This document shows, in pieces, positions 1 to 8,192 of a DNA stretch of 51,333 bases. The stretch lies in the NCBI GenBank assembly GCA_035945435.1, contig DASZAF010000021.1:1-51333 (forward strand), given 5' to 3'. The notes under the pieces are model-generated. The model did not search any database and was not told the origin of the DNA. It was given only the letters and a program-made list of their open reading frames with translations. Position numbers and translations under genes: made by a program. Each line of letters begins with the position of its first letter. The first letter of the stretch is position 1. Origin of the DNA: Candidatus Saccharimonadales bacterium. Lineage in GTDB: Bacteria; Patescibacteriota; Saccharimonadia; Saccharimonadales; DASZAF01.

Positions 1-1
1 C

Positions 2-559
2 AAAGTTGATAATCTTGAAGCGGATTGGTTCTACATCTCAAGCCTGGCTGGCAGTATGGAGACTTTGGAGGCACTCGTCAGCTACGCTGCCGAGAACCAC
101 ATCAAAGTCGCTTTCAATCCTGGCAAGGATGAACTCGCCCAGCCGGCTAAGCTTAAGGGACTTCTCGACGATATAGAAGTTCTTCAGTGCAACAAGGAGG
201 AGATGGCGCAGATCGTAGAGGGCAGTACGCCCGAAGAGCTTGCCCAACACGCCGCACACTACGTTCCGTTCGCAGTTGTTACCGACGGCCCGAAGGGCGT
301 TGCAGCGGTCGGTGAAGGCAAGCTAGTCGTAGGCGGTATGTACGAAGACGCGCCTGTTGTCGATCGTCTCGGCGCAGGAGATGCTTTCTGTTCGGGAGTC
401 ATAGCCTACTTGGCTCAGGGGCGAAGCTTAGAGGACGCCATCGTCTTTGGTAGCGCTAACTCTACATCTGTCGTCGGTCACATAGGCGCTAAAACAGGCA
501 TACTCAAACGTGACACCGAACTACATGATATGCCACTGAAAGTAACACCATTTCGCTAG
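2..559 (+). CDS. PfkB/ribokinase-family carbohydrate kinase, 5' truncated
   Basis: C-terminal part of a PfkB-family sugar or nucleoside kinase. The reading frame is already open at the window edge (it reads KVDNLEADWFYISSLAGSM), so the start lies outside. The PfkB C-terminal signature DRLGAGDAF is at 361-387. Its Asp is the expected catalytic base and its GAGD forms the anion hole. The preceding NKEEMAQI stretch fits the fold. The family phosphorylates sugars or nucleosides such as ribose, adenosine, fructose or tagatose-6-P using ATP. The substrate-binding N-terminus is missing, so the substrate cannot be named. The next gene follows after 35 nt on the same strand, so they are probably cotranscribed. 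The family is certain; the substrate is unknown. Confidence 0.88.
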   Translation, partial: KVDNLEADWFYISSLAGSMETLEALVSYAAENHIKVAFNPGKDELAQPAKLKGLLDDIEVLQCNKEEMAQIVEGSTPEELAQHAAHYVPFAVVTDGPKGVAAVGEGKLVVGGMYEDAPVVDRLGAGDAFCSGVIAYLAQGRSLEDAIVFGSANSTSVVGHIGAKTGILKRDTELHDMPLKVTPFR

Positions 560-594
560 ATCATGGTAGGCTAAACATAAGGAAGATTAAACGA

Positions 595-1854
595 GTGGGC
601 ACCGATAAACAACATACGACCATACAGGCACTTCTTGATGCTCAAGAACCCTTGTTTAAACGAGCGATTGCTCAATTAGAAGATGCCAGCGGGCGCCAAG
701 GAGCCGATCTCAAACTTCAAGCCCGAATCATTGAAAAGGCACATGCCGCTATTGCTGAGCTTGGCCTTGATCCACAGGATACTTCCGGACCTGAGCTTTA
801 CCAGGCTTTAAAGAATTTGGTGCACAGTAATGACGAACATCTTGCCAAGTCGATTGGTGGAAAGAACGCTGACGACATTCAAGAGTTATTGCCTTTAATG
901 AAAAAGGCTGTTGAGAAAGCCCACATACCGAGGAGATGCTGGGTCCTCAAGCACTCTGTAGCTAAGGAGTTCCTGCGCAAAACGCCACCTCCACATATTA
1001 TGAAAATACTCGGCTACAAGGATATAAACCTTATGCTGCGAAAAGAGCCGCTTGCAGAAGTTTACGGAGCTCTTCGTTTTGCTGAAGGCCCGGAGTGGCT
1101 TAATCGATTCGATGCACACTATGAGACTGTAACGCCAAAGGACTTTGAGACACGTGATATCGAAGTTGTTGTGATGCCAAAAGAGCGCTGGGGCGATATA
1201 GCGGCTCACTTTATTGAAAAGAAACGACACAACATCACACATCTTAAGGAGCTCGGGGTGGTCATGATGTTGCCCATTAAGGCGGAGAGGTTGCCAGGCA
1301 TAACCATCTCGGCAATGCCACTTTTATTCCACTACCATAACGAGATCCGACTCTATAGCGCCTACTTTAAGCTCATGCAAGTGAAGCGAAACTTTGGCAA
1401 AGTGTTTTCAGACACGCTGATAGCCGATCCCGATCTTGGTCCTATCATGGCTGGCCAACACATTCACTGGCGCGTCATCCAGCGCTACTTCGGCAGACAT
1501 GACAATAATGAGCACCCCGAAATCTTTCAGCCACATGTCCAACCAGAGGATCTTCACTGGCGCAAAGCAGAAGAATCGATGTATGAGATCGATCCAGAGC
1601 TTAAGTTTTGGAAGGATATGGATTATGTCGGACTGATGTTCGGGGATCGTCCGCTCTCTTTCAATTTGATTGACAATTCCTTTGCCTACAGTAACGACAC
1701 ACCGTATGAATTTAGAGTTATCTATCACTTCCGCGAGAGCCTCTGGAATGAGGTATTCGTCAGTTACATGGGTATGGGTGATCTTAAAGATCAGGTCCTT
1801 GAACAGCTCGATAATTCGATGATCCGACCAGAGGATTTAAAGCCGTCAAAATAA
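595..1854 (+). CDS. Conserved protein of unknown function (419 aa)
   Basis: I do not recognise a family. The protein is soluble, with no signal peptide or membrane segment. The N-terminal ~115 residues are helical and charged. They are followed by a mixed region with conspicuous aromatic and His-rich patches (LLFHYHNEIRLYSAYFK, AGQHIHWRVIQRYFGRHDNN) and an acidic, aromatic C-terminus. The start is GTG at 595, chosen because a purine-rich SD-like AAGGAAG lies at 580-586 and the frame has no better upstream ATG. It sits between a PfkB kinase and a LOG-type protein on the same strand with gaps of 35 and 14 nt, so an operon is likely. The His/Trp/Tyr-rich centre could be an enzyme active site, but nothing here decides that. 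Confidence 0.8.
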   Translation: MGTDKQHTTIQALLDAQEPLFKRAIAQLEDASGRQGADLKLQARIIEKAHAAIAELGLDPQDTSGPELYQALKNLVHSNDEHLAKSIGGKNADDIQELLPLMKKAVEKAHIPRRCWVLKHSVAKEFLRKTPPPHIMKILGYKDINLMLRKEPLAEVYGALRFAEGPEWLNRFDAHYETVTPKDFETRDIEVVVMPKERWGDIAAHFIEKKRHNITHLKELGVVMMLPIKAERLPGITISAMPLLFHYHNEIRLYSAYFKLMQVKRNFGKVFSDTLIADPDLGPIMAGQHIHWRVIQRYFGRHDNNEHPEIFQPHVQPEDLHWRKAEESMYEIDPELKFWKDMDYVGLMFGDRPLSFNLIDNSFAYSNDTPYEFRVIYHFRESLWNEVFVSYMGMGDLKDQVLEQLDNSMIRPEDLKPSK

Positions 1855-1868
1855 AGAGGTGATATCTG

Positions 1869-2477
1869 ATGAGCCGTTACCAAATCTGTATTTCCGGAGC
1901 CCACTCAGGTGATACCATCGAGTACGCCCACCAGTTAGCATATGACCTTGGCAAAGCGATCGCAGAAGCTGGTCACACCACGACGACTGGGGCAACGATC
2001 GGCCTGCCGCGTTATGGTGCGAGAGGCGCAAAAGAGAATGGTGGCTTATCGGTTGGCTTCTCGCCGGCCAGTAGTTATCGTGAGCATGTTCACACCTACC
2101 GTCTGCCAACGAAAGAGTTCGACTACATCAACTTTACAGGCATGGACTATGTAGGGCGGGACGTCTACCTCGTTCGTTCAAGCGACGCACTGATAACTGT
2201 TGGGGGTGAAGTAGGCAGCTTGCACGAGTTTTCAACCGCCGTAGAGAGCCATAAGGTCATTGCTGTCTTGCTCGGAAGTGGGGGTCTGGCTGACTTTCTG
2301 CCCACCCTTATTGATCGCCTAAGAGTTCCTCATAAAGAAAAGATCATCTTTGACACGGATGCCCAGCGTATCGTCAAGCGAGTCATAGAGGCTCTTGATA
2401 AGGAATATGCTGACTTCAAAGACCAGCTCGCCGGTGACGTTGAAGAGAAACCGACAAATAGAAAGCGTGGCGGTTAA
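1869..2477 (+). CDS. LOG/SLOG-family Rossmann protein (TIGR00725-like)
   Basis: A 202-residue Rossmann-like protein of the LOG/SLOG type. It has an N-terminal beta strand followed by a Gly-rich turn (CISGAHSGDT), a central TTTGATIGLPRYGARGAKE segment, and GGEVGSLHEFSTA near residue 120. The last corresponds to the PGGxGTxxE nucleotide-binding motif of LOG proteins, in altered form. LOG enzymes release the base from cytokinin nucleotides; related SLOG proteins bind or hydrolyse nucleotides. The activity here is therefore inferred only as nucleotide binding or phosphoribohydrolase. The ATG at 1869 follows AAAGAGGTGAT, a good Shine-Dalgarno. The C-terminal ~25 residues are a charged tail ending in RKRGG. 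Likely last gene of the operon with the kinase. Confidence 0.75.
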   Translation: MSRYQICISGAHSGDTIEYAHQLAYDLGKAIAEAGHTTTTGATIGLPRYGARGAKENGGLSVGFSPASSYREHVHTYRLPTKEFDYINFTGMDYVGRDVYLVRSSDALITVGGEVGSLHEFSTAVESHKVIAVLLGSGGLADFLPTLIDRLRVPHKEKIIFDTDAQRIVKRVIEALDKEYADFKDQLAGDVEEKPTNRKRGG

Positions 2478-2598
2478 CTAACTTTTACCCTCTCTAGGAG
2501 AAGCCTGGGTTGGCAGCTGTGATCTAAAAGTGGGCAACTCTTCCACCCTTATCTACACCTCTTACTGTATAACGTCACGGTACTCCTCGGTGCTTTTC

Positions 2599-2607
2599 TG
2601 CTATGCT
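2599..2607 (+). promoter_or_regulatory. Extended -10 promoter for the flavodoxin-fold gene
   Basis: TGcTATGCT fits an extended -10 (TGn plus hexamer). Predicted transcription start is near 2614, leaving a 16-nt leader that contains AAGGAGG (2618-2624). The rest of the 2478-2629 gap holds no gene I can support. Confidence 0.4.
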
Positions 2608-2629
2608 TAAGTTTAATAAGGAGGCATCA

Positions 2630-3346
2630 ATGGCGCAGGATTGGGATTTTACAGGCCTACGCGCACTCTATATCAACTGCACGCTTAAGAAGAGCCCTGA
2701 GGTTAGCAATACCGAAGGTTTGATTAAGATAAGCCGGCACATCATGGAGAAGCATGGGGTTAAGACGGAACTATTGCGTGCTGTCGATCACCAGATAGCG
2801 ACCGGTGTTTACCCAGATATGCGAGAACATGGCTGGGAGGTAGACGAATGGCCAGAGATATACAAAAAAGTCATGGCGGCAGACATTCTTGTTATCTGTG
2901 GGCCAATCTGGCTCGGTGATAACAGTTCCGTGACTAAACGCGTCATTGAGCGTCTCTACGGCAACTCGAGTCTACTCAACGATGCCGGTCAATATGCCTA
3001 TTATGGTAAAGCTGGTGGATGCTTGATCACCGGCAATGAAGATGGTATAAAACACTGCGCGATGAACGTGCTATATAGCCTGCAGCATCTGGGCTACACC
3101 ATTCCTCCTCAGGCTGACGCTGGGTGGGTAGGTGATGCAGGTCCCGGCCCGAGCTATCTTGACCCGGGCTCAGGTGGCCCCGAAAATGACTTTACAAATC
3201 GTAATACTACATTTATGAGCTGGAACCTTATGCACATCGCTAATATGCTCAAGAAAGCAGGTGGTATCCCCGCATATGGTAACGAACGAAGTAAATGGGA
3301 TGCAGGTACGCGCTTTGATTTTGAAAACCCAGAGTATCGCTCGTAG
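2630..3346 (+). CDS. Flavodoxin-fold NAD(P)H-dependent FMN reductase family protein
   Basis: A 238-residue member of the NADPH-dependent FMN reductase/flavodoxin superfamily. The N-terminal strand ALYINCTLKKSPEVSNTEGLI is the FMN phosphate-binding loop. The ADILVICGPIWLGDNSSVTKRVIERL segment is the characteristic second flavin-contacting loop. GKAGGCLITGNEDG is the third strand and loop. Such enzymes transfer electrons from NAD(P)H to flavin, quinones or other small acceptors. I chose ATG 2630 over an upstream in-frame ATG at 2603 because AAGGAGG at 2618-2624 is 5 nt before 2630 and lies inside the longer reading. No membrane segment. The acceptor is unknown. It is probably monocistronic; uvrB starts 34 nt later from its own promoter. 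Confidence 0.82.
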   Translation: MAQDWDFTGLRALYINCTLKKSPEVSNTEGLIKISRHIMEKHGVKTELLRAVDHQIATGVYPDMREHGWEVDEWPEIYKKVMAADILVICGPIWLGDNSSVTKRVIERLYGNSSLLNDAGQYAYYGKAGGCLITGNEDGIKHCAMNVLYSLQHLGYTIPPQADAGWVGDAGPGPSYLDPGSGGPENDFTNRNTTFMSWNLMHIANMLKKAGGIPAYGNERSKWDAGTRFDFENPEYRS

Positions 3347-3364
3347 CCTGTAGGGTGTATTACT

Positions 3365-3373
3365 TGGTACAAT
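3365..3373 (+). promoter_or_regulatory. Extended -10 promoter, leaderless uvrB
   Basis: TGgTACAAT ends 7 nt before the GTG at 3381. Initiation about 7 nt past the -10 would place the first transcribed base at or next to that GTG. The in-frame ATG at 3372 overlaps the -10 box and so cannot be in this transcript. Confidence 0.55.
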
Positions 3374-3380
3374 GACAGGC

Positions 3381-5348
3381 GTGGATCAACATTTTCACTT
3401 ATCCAGTAGCTATAAGCCGACTGGCGACCAGCCGCTAGCGATTACCGAGCTGACCCAAGGTCTTGAAAAGCCGACCAGAGAGCAGGTATTGCTCGGTGTG
3501 ACTGGTTCGGGCAAAACCTTCACTATGGCCAATATCATCGAGAAAGTTCAGAAGCCCACTCTTGTCGTCAGTCACAATAAGACGCTTGCCGCTCAGCTAT
3601 ATGGCGAATTCAGACAATTTTTTCCCGACAACGAGGTGCATTACTTCGTCAGCTACTTTGACTACTACCAGCCCGAGGCATACCTACCGTCAACTGATAC
3701 TTATATCGAAAAAGATTCCAAGATCAATGAAGAGATCGATCGACTGAGACACGCGGCTACCGGTTCACTTTTATCCCGGCGGGACACGATCATCGTAGCG
3801 AGCGTGAGCTGTATTTATGGTATTGGCTCGGTTGACGATTATGGCTCAATGGCGATTCGTCTCAAAGTTGGCGAGAAGAGGCGAGAGGATAAGTTCATTC
3901 GTCACTTAACTGATATCCAATATCATCGTAATGACATCGATTTTCGCAGATCGACCTTTAGAGTTAGGGGCGACGTTGTCGATGTCTTTCCGGCTGGGGA
4001 TGAGTCGGCACTAAGAATCGAGTTCTTTGGTGATGAAGTCGAGAGGATCACACGTATAAACCCACTCACAGGAGAAATACTAACGGAGCCAAAGGAGATT
4101 ACTATCTATCCTGGCTCCCACTATGTCACTCCCAGAGAGAAGCTTGAAGTGGCTATTGGTAAGATCCGTAATGAGCTCGAACAGCGCCTCGCTTACTTCA
4201 ATGAGCATGGTAAACTCCTCGAAGCTCAGAGACTTCAGCAACGCTGTAAGTTCGATCTAGAGATGCTTGAAGAGACTGGTTTCGTCAAGGGCATTGAGAA
4301 TTACTCGCGCTACTTGACTGACCGTGAACCAGGCGAACAGCCGGCTACACTTCTCGATTACTTTCCAGATGACTTCCTGATGTTTATCGACGAGTCGCAC
4401 ATGACCATCCCGCAAGTACGCGGCATGTATAATGGCGATCGAGCTCGAAAGGAGGTTCTCGTCGAGCATGGCTTTAGGCTACCGAGCGCATTAGATAACC
4501 GCCCCTTAACATTCAGCGAATTTGAGCGTCACATAAATCAAGTCATCTATGTCTCAGCTACACCGGCAGAGTACGAGCTCTCGAGAGGGGGTAAACCAGT
4601 CCAACAGATCATCCGTCCGACAGGATTACTTGATCCGCCGATTGTCATCAGACCAACTAAGGGCCAGATCGATGATCTCATGGCAGAGATCAAGGAGACG
4701 GTAGACAAACACCAGAGAGTTTTAGTCACGACCCTGACTAAGCGTATGGCAGAGGATCTAGCCGAATACTTAAGCGAGGCCCACATCAAGGCCCAGTACC
4801 TCCATTCTGATGTCGACACACTTGAGAGAACGGATATCTTGCGGGATCTGCGGCTTGGCGTTTACGACGTGCTTATCGGCATCAATCTTCTTCGAGAAGG
4901 CATCGATCTACCCGAGGTTAGTCTTGTCGTAATTCTTGATGCAGACAAGGAAGGCTTTCTCAGATCAACACAAGCTCTCGTGCAAACAGTTGGTCGGGCA
5001 GCCAGGCACCGTGACGGGCATGTCATCATGTACGCAGATAGCATAACCGACTCCATGAAGCAGACGATTGACGAGACGGAGCGCAGGCGAGCCATTCAGA
5101 AAGCTTACAACGATGAGCACGGCATCACCCCCACTGGCGTTGCAAAAGAGGTCGACGAGGGTCTGCGCGCTATTGTGCCGAAACAGGATGGGAAACAGGG
5201 CCTAGATCTTAGAAAAGTACCAAAAGAAGACTACCAGCGCCTGATCGATGAGTTGACTACAGAAATGGAGTTCGCGGCCGCCAACTTACAATTTGAAAAG
5301 GCCGCCGAATTGAGAGATCTGATAAAAGAAGTGGAAAGTAAGCTTTAG
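3381..5348 (+). CDS. uvrB: Excinuclease ABC subunit B
   Basis: UvrB, the damage-verification helicase of nucleotide excision repair. UvrA loads it and it recruits UvrC. About 655 residues, full length for the family. Walker A GVTGSGKT lies near residues 39-46. The beta-hairpin that locks one DNA strand ([12 protein letters not shown]) is near 91-102. The DEAD-like box is DESH, with helicase motifs VSATPAEYE and QTVGRAARH. The C-terminal UVR motif that contacts UvrC ([20 protein letters not shown]) ends the protein. The GTG start at 3381 is chosen because the -10 box overlaps the upstream ATG at 3372 and there is no Shine-Dalgarno. uvrA and uvrC are not in the window. Confidence 0.97.
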   Translation: MDQHFHLSSSYKPTGDQPLAITELTQGLEKPTREQVLLGVTGSGKTFTMANIIEKVQKPTLVVSHNKTLAAQLYGEFRQFFPDNEVHYFVSYFDYYQPEAYLPSTDTYIEKDSKINEEIDRLRHAATGSLLSRRDTIIVASVSCIYGIGSVDDYGSMAIRLKVGEKRREDKFIRHLTDIQYHRNDIDFRRSTFRVRGDVVDVFPAGDESALRIEFFGDEVERITRINPLTGEILTEPKEITIYPGSHYVTPREKLEVAIGKIRNELEQRLAYFNEHGKLLEAQRLQQRCKFDLEMLEETGFVKGIENYSRYLTDREPGEQPATLLDYFPDDFLMFIDESHMTIPQVRGMYNGDRARKEVLVEHGFRLPSALDNRPLTFSEFERHINQVIYVSATPAEYELSRGGKPVQQIIRPTGLLDPPIVIRPTKGQIDDLMAEIKETVDKHQRVLVTTLTKRMAEDLAEYLSEAHIKAQYLHSDVDTLERTDILRDLRLGVYDVLIGINLLREGIDLPEVSLVVILDADKEGFLRSTQALVQTVGRAARHRDGHVIMYADSITDSMKQTIDETERRRAIQKAYNDEHGITPTGVAKEVDEGLRAIVPKQDGKQGLDLRKVPKEDYQRLIDELTTEMEFAAANLQFEKAAELRDLIKEVESKL

Positions 5349-5355
5349 CATATAC

Positions 5356-5385
5356 TTTACAACCCTGCATATCTAGCGTTATCAT
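5356..5385 (+). promoter_or_regulatory. Promoter upstream of the membrane/pseudopilin-like gene
   Basis: TTTACA (5356-5361), 18 nt, TATCAT (5380-5385). The predicted start is near 5392, followed by CAGGAGGG at 5396-5403 and the ATG at 5412. In contrast to uvrB this gene has a leader with a Shine-Dalgarno. Confidence 0.4.
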
Positions 5386-5411
5386 AAATTGCAACAGGAG
5401 GGAATAAATCT

Positions 5412-6413
5412 ATGAGTGCCGCACAATCAGCAAGTAAGGGGAAGACCGCATCTGGTTTGCCAATGAAGCTACCAACGTGGCTCTCCAAGACGAACTTTTA
5501 TATCTTCGAGTACGCCATAGGCTTACTGGCGCTCCTCGTCGCAGCATTGCTTCTCGACCGCGCATTATATGTACTGTTTCAATATATTAATGATCGATCG
5601 ACGGTAGAGAATCTTGGTGAAGTAGCCGTACATACGGTTGGGCTAGCAGTCGTCTGGCTACCGCTGGCAATGGTCCTCTATCTTCGGACGCGTAGCCAGG
5701 AACAGGCTCAACGCTCACTTGAAGAGAATAAGCTCCGCCGCTTCTTCTATTTCGTCTTCATGACCGTTATCGTTATATCGACAGCCGTTTTCGCTTACTT
5801 TGCCATAAGAGGGCTGCTTCTCTGGATCTTCGACGCTCAGTTACCTCGTGAAGCTCTTGTCGGCCTCTTTCTGCCTGCACTCCTCTCGGCAGTCGTCGGC
5901 AAGGCGATTATCTGGCAGACGATGCAAGTTAATAACCAACTGACGACACAGCGCTTTGTCCGTTATTTCGGGGGCATAGCCGTCATCGTTTTCGTTCTAC
6001 TGTTTGCAGTTGGTCTCGGCAAGGCGCGAGACTCGGTTATCGACAACCAAACGAGTACCGATCTCGCACAGATTGCCACCTATGTAAACAACTACGCAAA
6101 CGCTCAGGGTGCAATGCCGACGAGTCTGGCCAGCTTGAATCTTCCAAACTCCGTCTTAGTTCGCGGCAATAAATACGGCTACAGCTATGCAGCGACTGGA
6201 AATGGTGAGTTCAAAGTCTGCGGTGACTTCAAGGCGGCAAGCGCTGGTACAGGCAAGATTAATGAGGGACCGGACTTCAAGCTACACGGCGCAGGCTTCC
6301 AATGCTTCACCTTGGCTGTTGGGCAGACAAACTCAAGCTCTCAGAACCTACAATCCGAGCTTCAAGCTCTTGGGTCACAGGGTGCCGCATCGACAGGTGC
6401 CATTACCCAATAA
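5412..6413 (+). CDS. Polytopic membrane protein with pseudopilin-like outer domain
   Basis: A 333-residue protein without a recognised family name. Residues ~30-215 contain about five hydrophobic helices (starting YAIGLLALLVAALLL, VGLAVVWLPLAMVLY, FFYFVFMTVIVIST, LVGLFLPALLSAVVG and YFGGIAVIVFVLLFAV), resembling the DUF5671 type of membrane domain. The C-terminal ~120 residues look like the soluble part of a type II/IV pseudopilin. They have DLAQIATYVNNYANAQGAMP, then TSLASL, then YSYAATGNGEFKVCGDF with two cysteines, but no prepilin cleavage leader. I infer an inner-membrane anchored, externally exposed domain built on a pilin-like fold. Function unknown. Its start has a strong Shine-Dalgarno (AGGAGG). 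It could be envelope-related; a terminator hairpin follows. Confidence 0.8.
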   Translation: MSAAQSASKGKTASGLPMKLPTWLSKTNFYIFEYAIGLLALLVAALLLDRALYVLFQYINDRSTVENLGEVAVHTVGLAVVWLPLAMVLYLRTRSQEQAQRSLEENKLRRFFYFVFMTVIVISTAVFAYFAIRGLLLWIFDAQLPREALVGLFLPALLSAVVGKAIIWQTMQVNNQLTTQRFVRYFGGIAVIVFVLLFAVGLGKARDSVIDNQTSTDLAQIATYVNNYANAQGAMPTSLASLNLPNSVLVRGNKYGYSYAATGNGEFKVCGDFKAASAGTGKINEGPDFKLHGAGFQCFTLAVGQTNSSSQNLQSELQALGSQGAASTGAITQ

Positions 6414-6435
6414 ATAAATCCGACTGGCAGTAAGT

Positions 6436-6469
6436 TGCCGTCCCCGTATACTCTCAGGGACGGCATTTG
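6436..6469 (+). terminator. Hairpin terminator nested in the gatC promoter region
   Basis: A perfect 9-bp stem, TGCCGTCCC (6436-6444) with GGGACGGCA (6457-6465), and a 12-nt loop. It is followed by only TTTG, so termination may be partial. The position where a -35 for gatC would lie (6448-6453) falls inside the loop. Confidence 0.6.
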
Positions 6470-6476
6470 CTATAAT
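6468..6476 (+). promoter_or_regulatory. Extended -10 promoter for gatCAB
   Basis: TGcTATAAT is a consensus extended -10, 10 nt before the gatC ATG. No -35-like hexamer lies at the right distance. Leader of 0-4 nt predicted, and there is no Shine-Dalgarno. Confidence 0.6.
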
Positions 6477-6486
6477 TGGCTAAACC

Positions 6487-6777
6487 ATGGCAGATATTAC
6501 AGAAGATGAAGTGCGAAAACTCGCACGTCTCGCTCGAATTACGCTAACCGATGACCAGGTGAGCGCCTTTATGAACGAGATCAGTGCGATCCTAGGTTAT
6601 GTAGAGCGCCTTGAGAGTCTTGACCTTGAAGACACTGAACCGACCTACCAGGTGACCGGCATGACCAACGTGATGCGAGACGACGTTGAGGTTGACTATG
6701 GTACCGATCAATCTGCACTCATGAAAAACGTGCCCACAAAAGAAGAGGGAAGTATTAAAGTGAAGCGGGTACTGTAG
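6487..6777 (+). CDS. gatC: Asp/Glu-tRNA amidotransferase subunit C
   Basis: GatC, the small subunit that wraps around and stabilises GatA in the amidotransferase GatCAB. This enzyme converts Glu-tRNA(Gln) or Asp-tRNA(Asn) to the amide form. 96 residues, the usual length. The N-terminus ITEDEVRKLARLARITLTDD is the family hallmark (V..LA.LA...L), followed by MNEISAILGYVERLESLDLEDTEPTYQV. The ATG sits ten nt after a consensus extended -10, so it is probably translated from a leaderless or nearly leaderless mRNA. gatA starts one nt after its stop. Presence of the operon implies that glutaminyl- and/or asparaginyl-tRNA is made by the indirect route. Confidence 0.96.
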   Translation: MADITEDEVRKLARLARITLTDDQVSAFMNEISAILGYVERLESLDLEDTEPTYQVTGMTNVMRDDVEVDYGTDQSALMKNVPTKEEGSIKVKRVL

Positions 6778-6778
6778 T

Positions 6779-8191
6779 ATGCGGTCCAGAATAGATCCGA
6801 TCGTCAGTGATGTCAGCTCTGGCAAAAAAAGTGTTACCCAAATTGTCGAGGACACCCTTACAAGAATCGAAAAAGCTAGCGAGTATCATGCGGTTTTAGA
6901 GACGGCTCGTGAGCGCGCCTTGCAGAGAGCTGGAGAGCTTGATCGAAAAATTGCCGATGGCCAGGATGTTGGTCGTCTGGCAGGCGTTACTTTCGTAGTT
7001 AAGGACAACATACTCACTTTTGGCACAAAGACGACTGCTTCAAGCAAAATCTTAGATAACTTCGAGGCTCCGTATCAGGCGACTGTCATCGAACGACTTG
7101 AAGCCGAAGGCGCCATCATGGTTGCTAAGACAAACCTAGACTCATTCGCACATGGTTCTTCTACAGAAAATAGTGCGTTTGGACCAACCCACAATCCTCA
7201 CGATAAGGAACGTGTCCCTGGTGGAAGCTCTGGTGGTTCTGCGGCGGCCGTAGCGCTTGATCTCGTGCCGTTTGCGCTCGGGACAGATACAGGTGGCTCA
7301 GTCCGACAACCGGCTGCTCTATGCGGTGTTGTCGGTTTCAAGCCAACATTTGGAGCCGTCTCACGCTACGGCGCAGTTGCAATGGCTAGTTCGACTGATG
7401 TTATCAGCCCACTAACACACAGTATCGGTGACGCCCGCATCATATTAGATATTATGGGAGGTCAAGACACGATGGACAGCACCTCCCACACAGTCGACAC
7501 CAAGAAAGGGCAGACTGATCTAAAATCCCTTCGCGTCGGAGTTATCAAGCAGAATATGGGCGCAGGTGTCGATCCTGAGGTTCTAGGGGCAGTCAACAAG
7601 GCTATCGATAAGCTGAAAGTTGCCGGAGCAATGATTGAAGAAGTTGACATGCCCATACTGGACCTTGCTTTGGCGATCTACTACATTGTTGTGCCTGCGG
7701 AGGTCAGTTCGAATCTCATGCGCTACGATGGGATCAAGTTTGGTCACACGGCGAATGGCCAGTTCAAAAGTATTGAAGAGTACCAGAGCATGACTCGATC
7801 AGAAGGATTTATGCCAGAGAACGTACGGCGAATCATGATCGGCACGTACGTTCTCTCTTCGGGTTACTACGATGCGTACTACAAACGCGCCCTCCAGGCT
7901 CGCACGCTGCTTATCCGAGATTTTGAAGAAGCATTCAAGAAGTACGACGTGCTCATAAGCCCAACGACACCCACTACAGCTTTCAAACTCGGTCAAAATA
8001 CCGACGATCCGCTCAAAATGTACCTGGCAGATGTTATGACGGTCGGCATGAACCTTGCCGGACTGCCAAGTGTTAGTATTCCAGCTGGTAACGATAGTAG
8101 TGGGCTACCGATCGGCGTGCTGCTTTCGGGGGCACAGAAAGACGATGCATCAGTACTTGACATAGCCGAGTGGCTAGAAGGAGATGAGTAG
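6779..8191 (+). CDS. gatA: Asp/Glu-tRNA amidotransferase subunit A
   Basis: GatA, the amidase subunit that releases ammonia from glutamine (or asparagine) for transfer to misacylated tRNA. 470 residues. The Ser-cisSer-Lys triad of the amidase-signature family is in place: Lys75 in TFVVKDN, Ser150 in PGGSSGGSAAA and the nucleophile Ser174 in DTGGSVRQPA. C-terminal MNLAGLPSVSIPAG and GLPIGVLL are typical of the family. The first codon is one nt after the gatC stop, and gatB starts two nt after the gatA stop, consistent with translational coupling inside one operon. Confidence 0.97.
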   Translation: MRSRIDPIVSDVSSGKKSVTQIVEDTLTRIEKASEYHAVLETARERALQRAGELDRKIADGQDVGRLAGVTFVVKDNILTFGTKTTASSKILDNFEAPYQATVIERLEAEGAIMVAKTNLDSFAHGSSTENSAFGPTHNPHDKERVPGGSSGGSAAAVALDLVPFALGTDTGGSVRQPAALCGVVGFKPTFGAVSRYGAVAMASSTDVISPLTHSIGDARIILDIMGGQDTMDSTSHTVDTKKGQTDLKSLRVGVIKQNMGAGVDPEVLGAVNKAIDKLKVAGAMIEEVDMPILDLALAIYYIVVPAEVSSNLMRYDGIKFGHTANGQFKSIEEYQSMTRSEGFMPENVRRIMIGTYVLSSGYYDAYYKRALQARTLLIRDFEEAFKKYDVLISPTTPTTAFKLGQNTDDPLKMYLADVMTVGMNLAGLPSVSIPAGNDSSGLPIGVLLSGAQKDDASVLDIAEWLEGDE

Positions 8192-8192
8192 A

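Noticed and set aside
2478-2629. Small RNA or terminator in the gap after the LOG-type gene
   Set aside because: Only weak pairing (GTGGG/CCAC) and no U-tract; nothing firm beyond a probable extended -10 near the end.
3372-3380. ATG at 3372 as the uvrB start
   Set aside because: It overlaps the TACAAT -10 (3368-3373), so it cannot be in the transcript; the GTG at 3381 fits the predicted 5' end.
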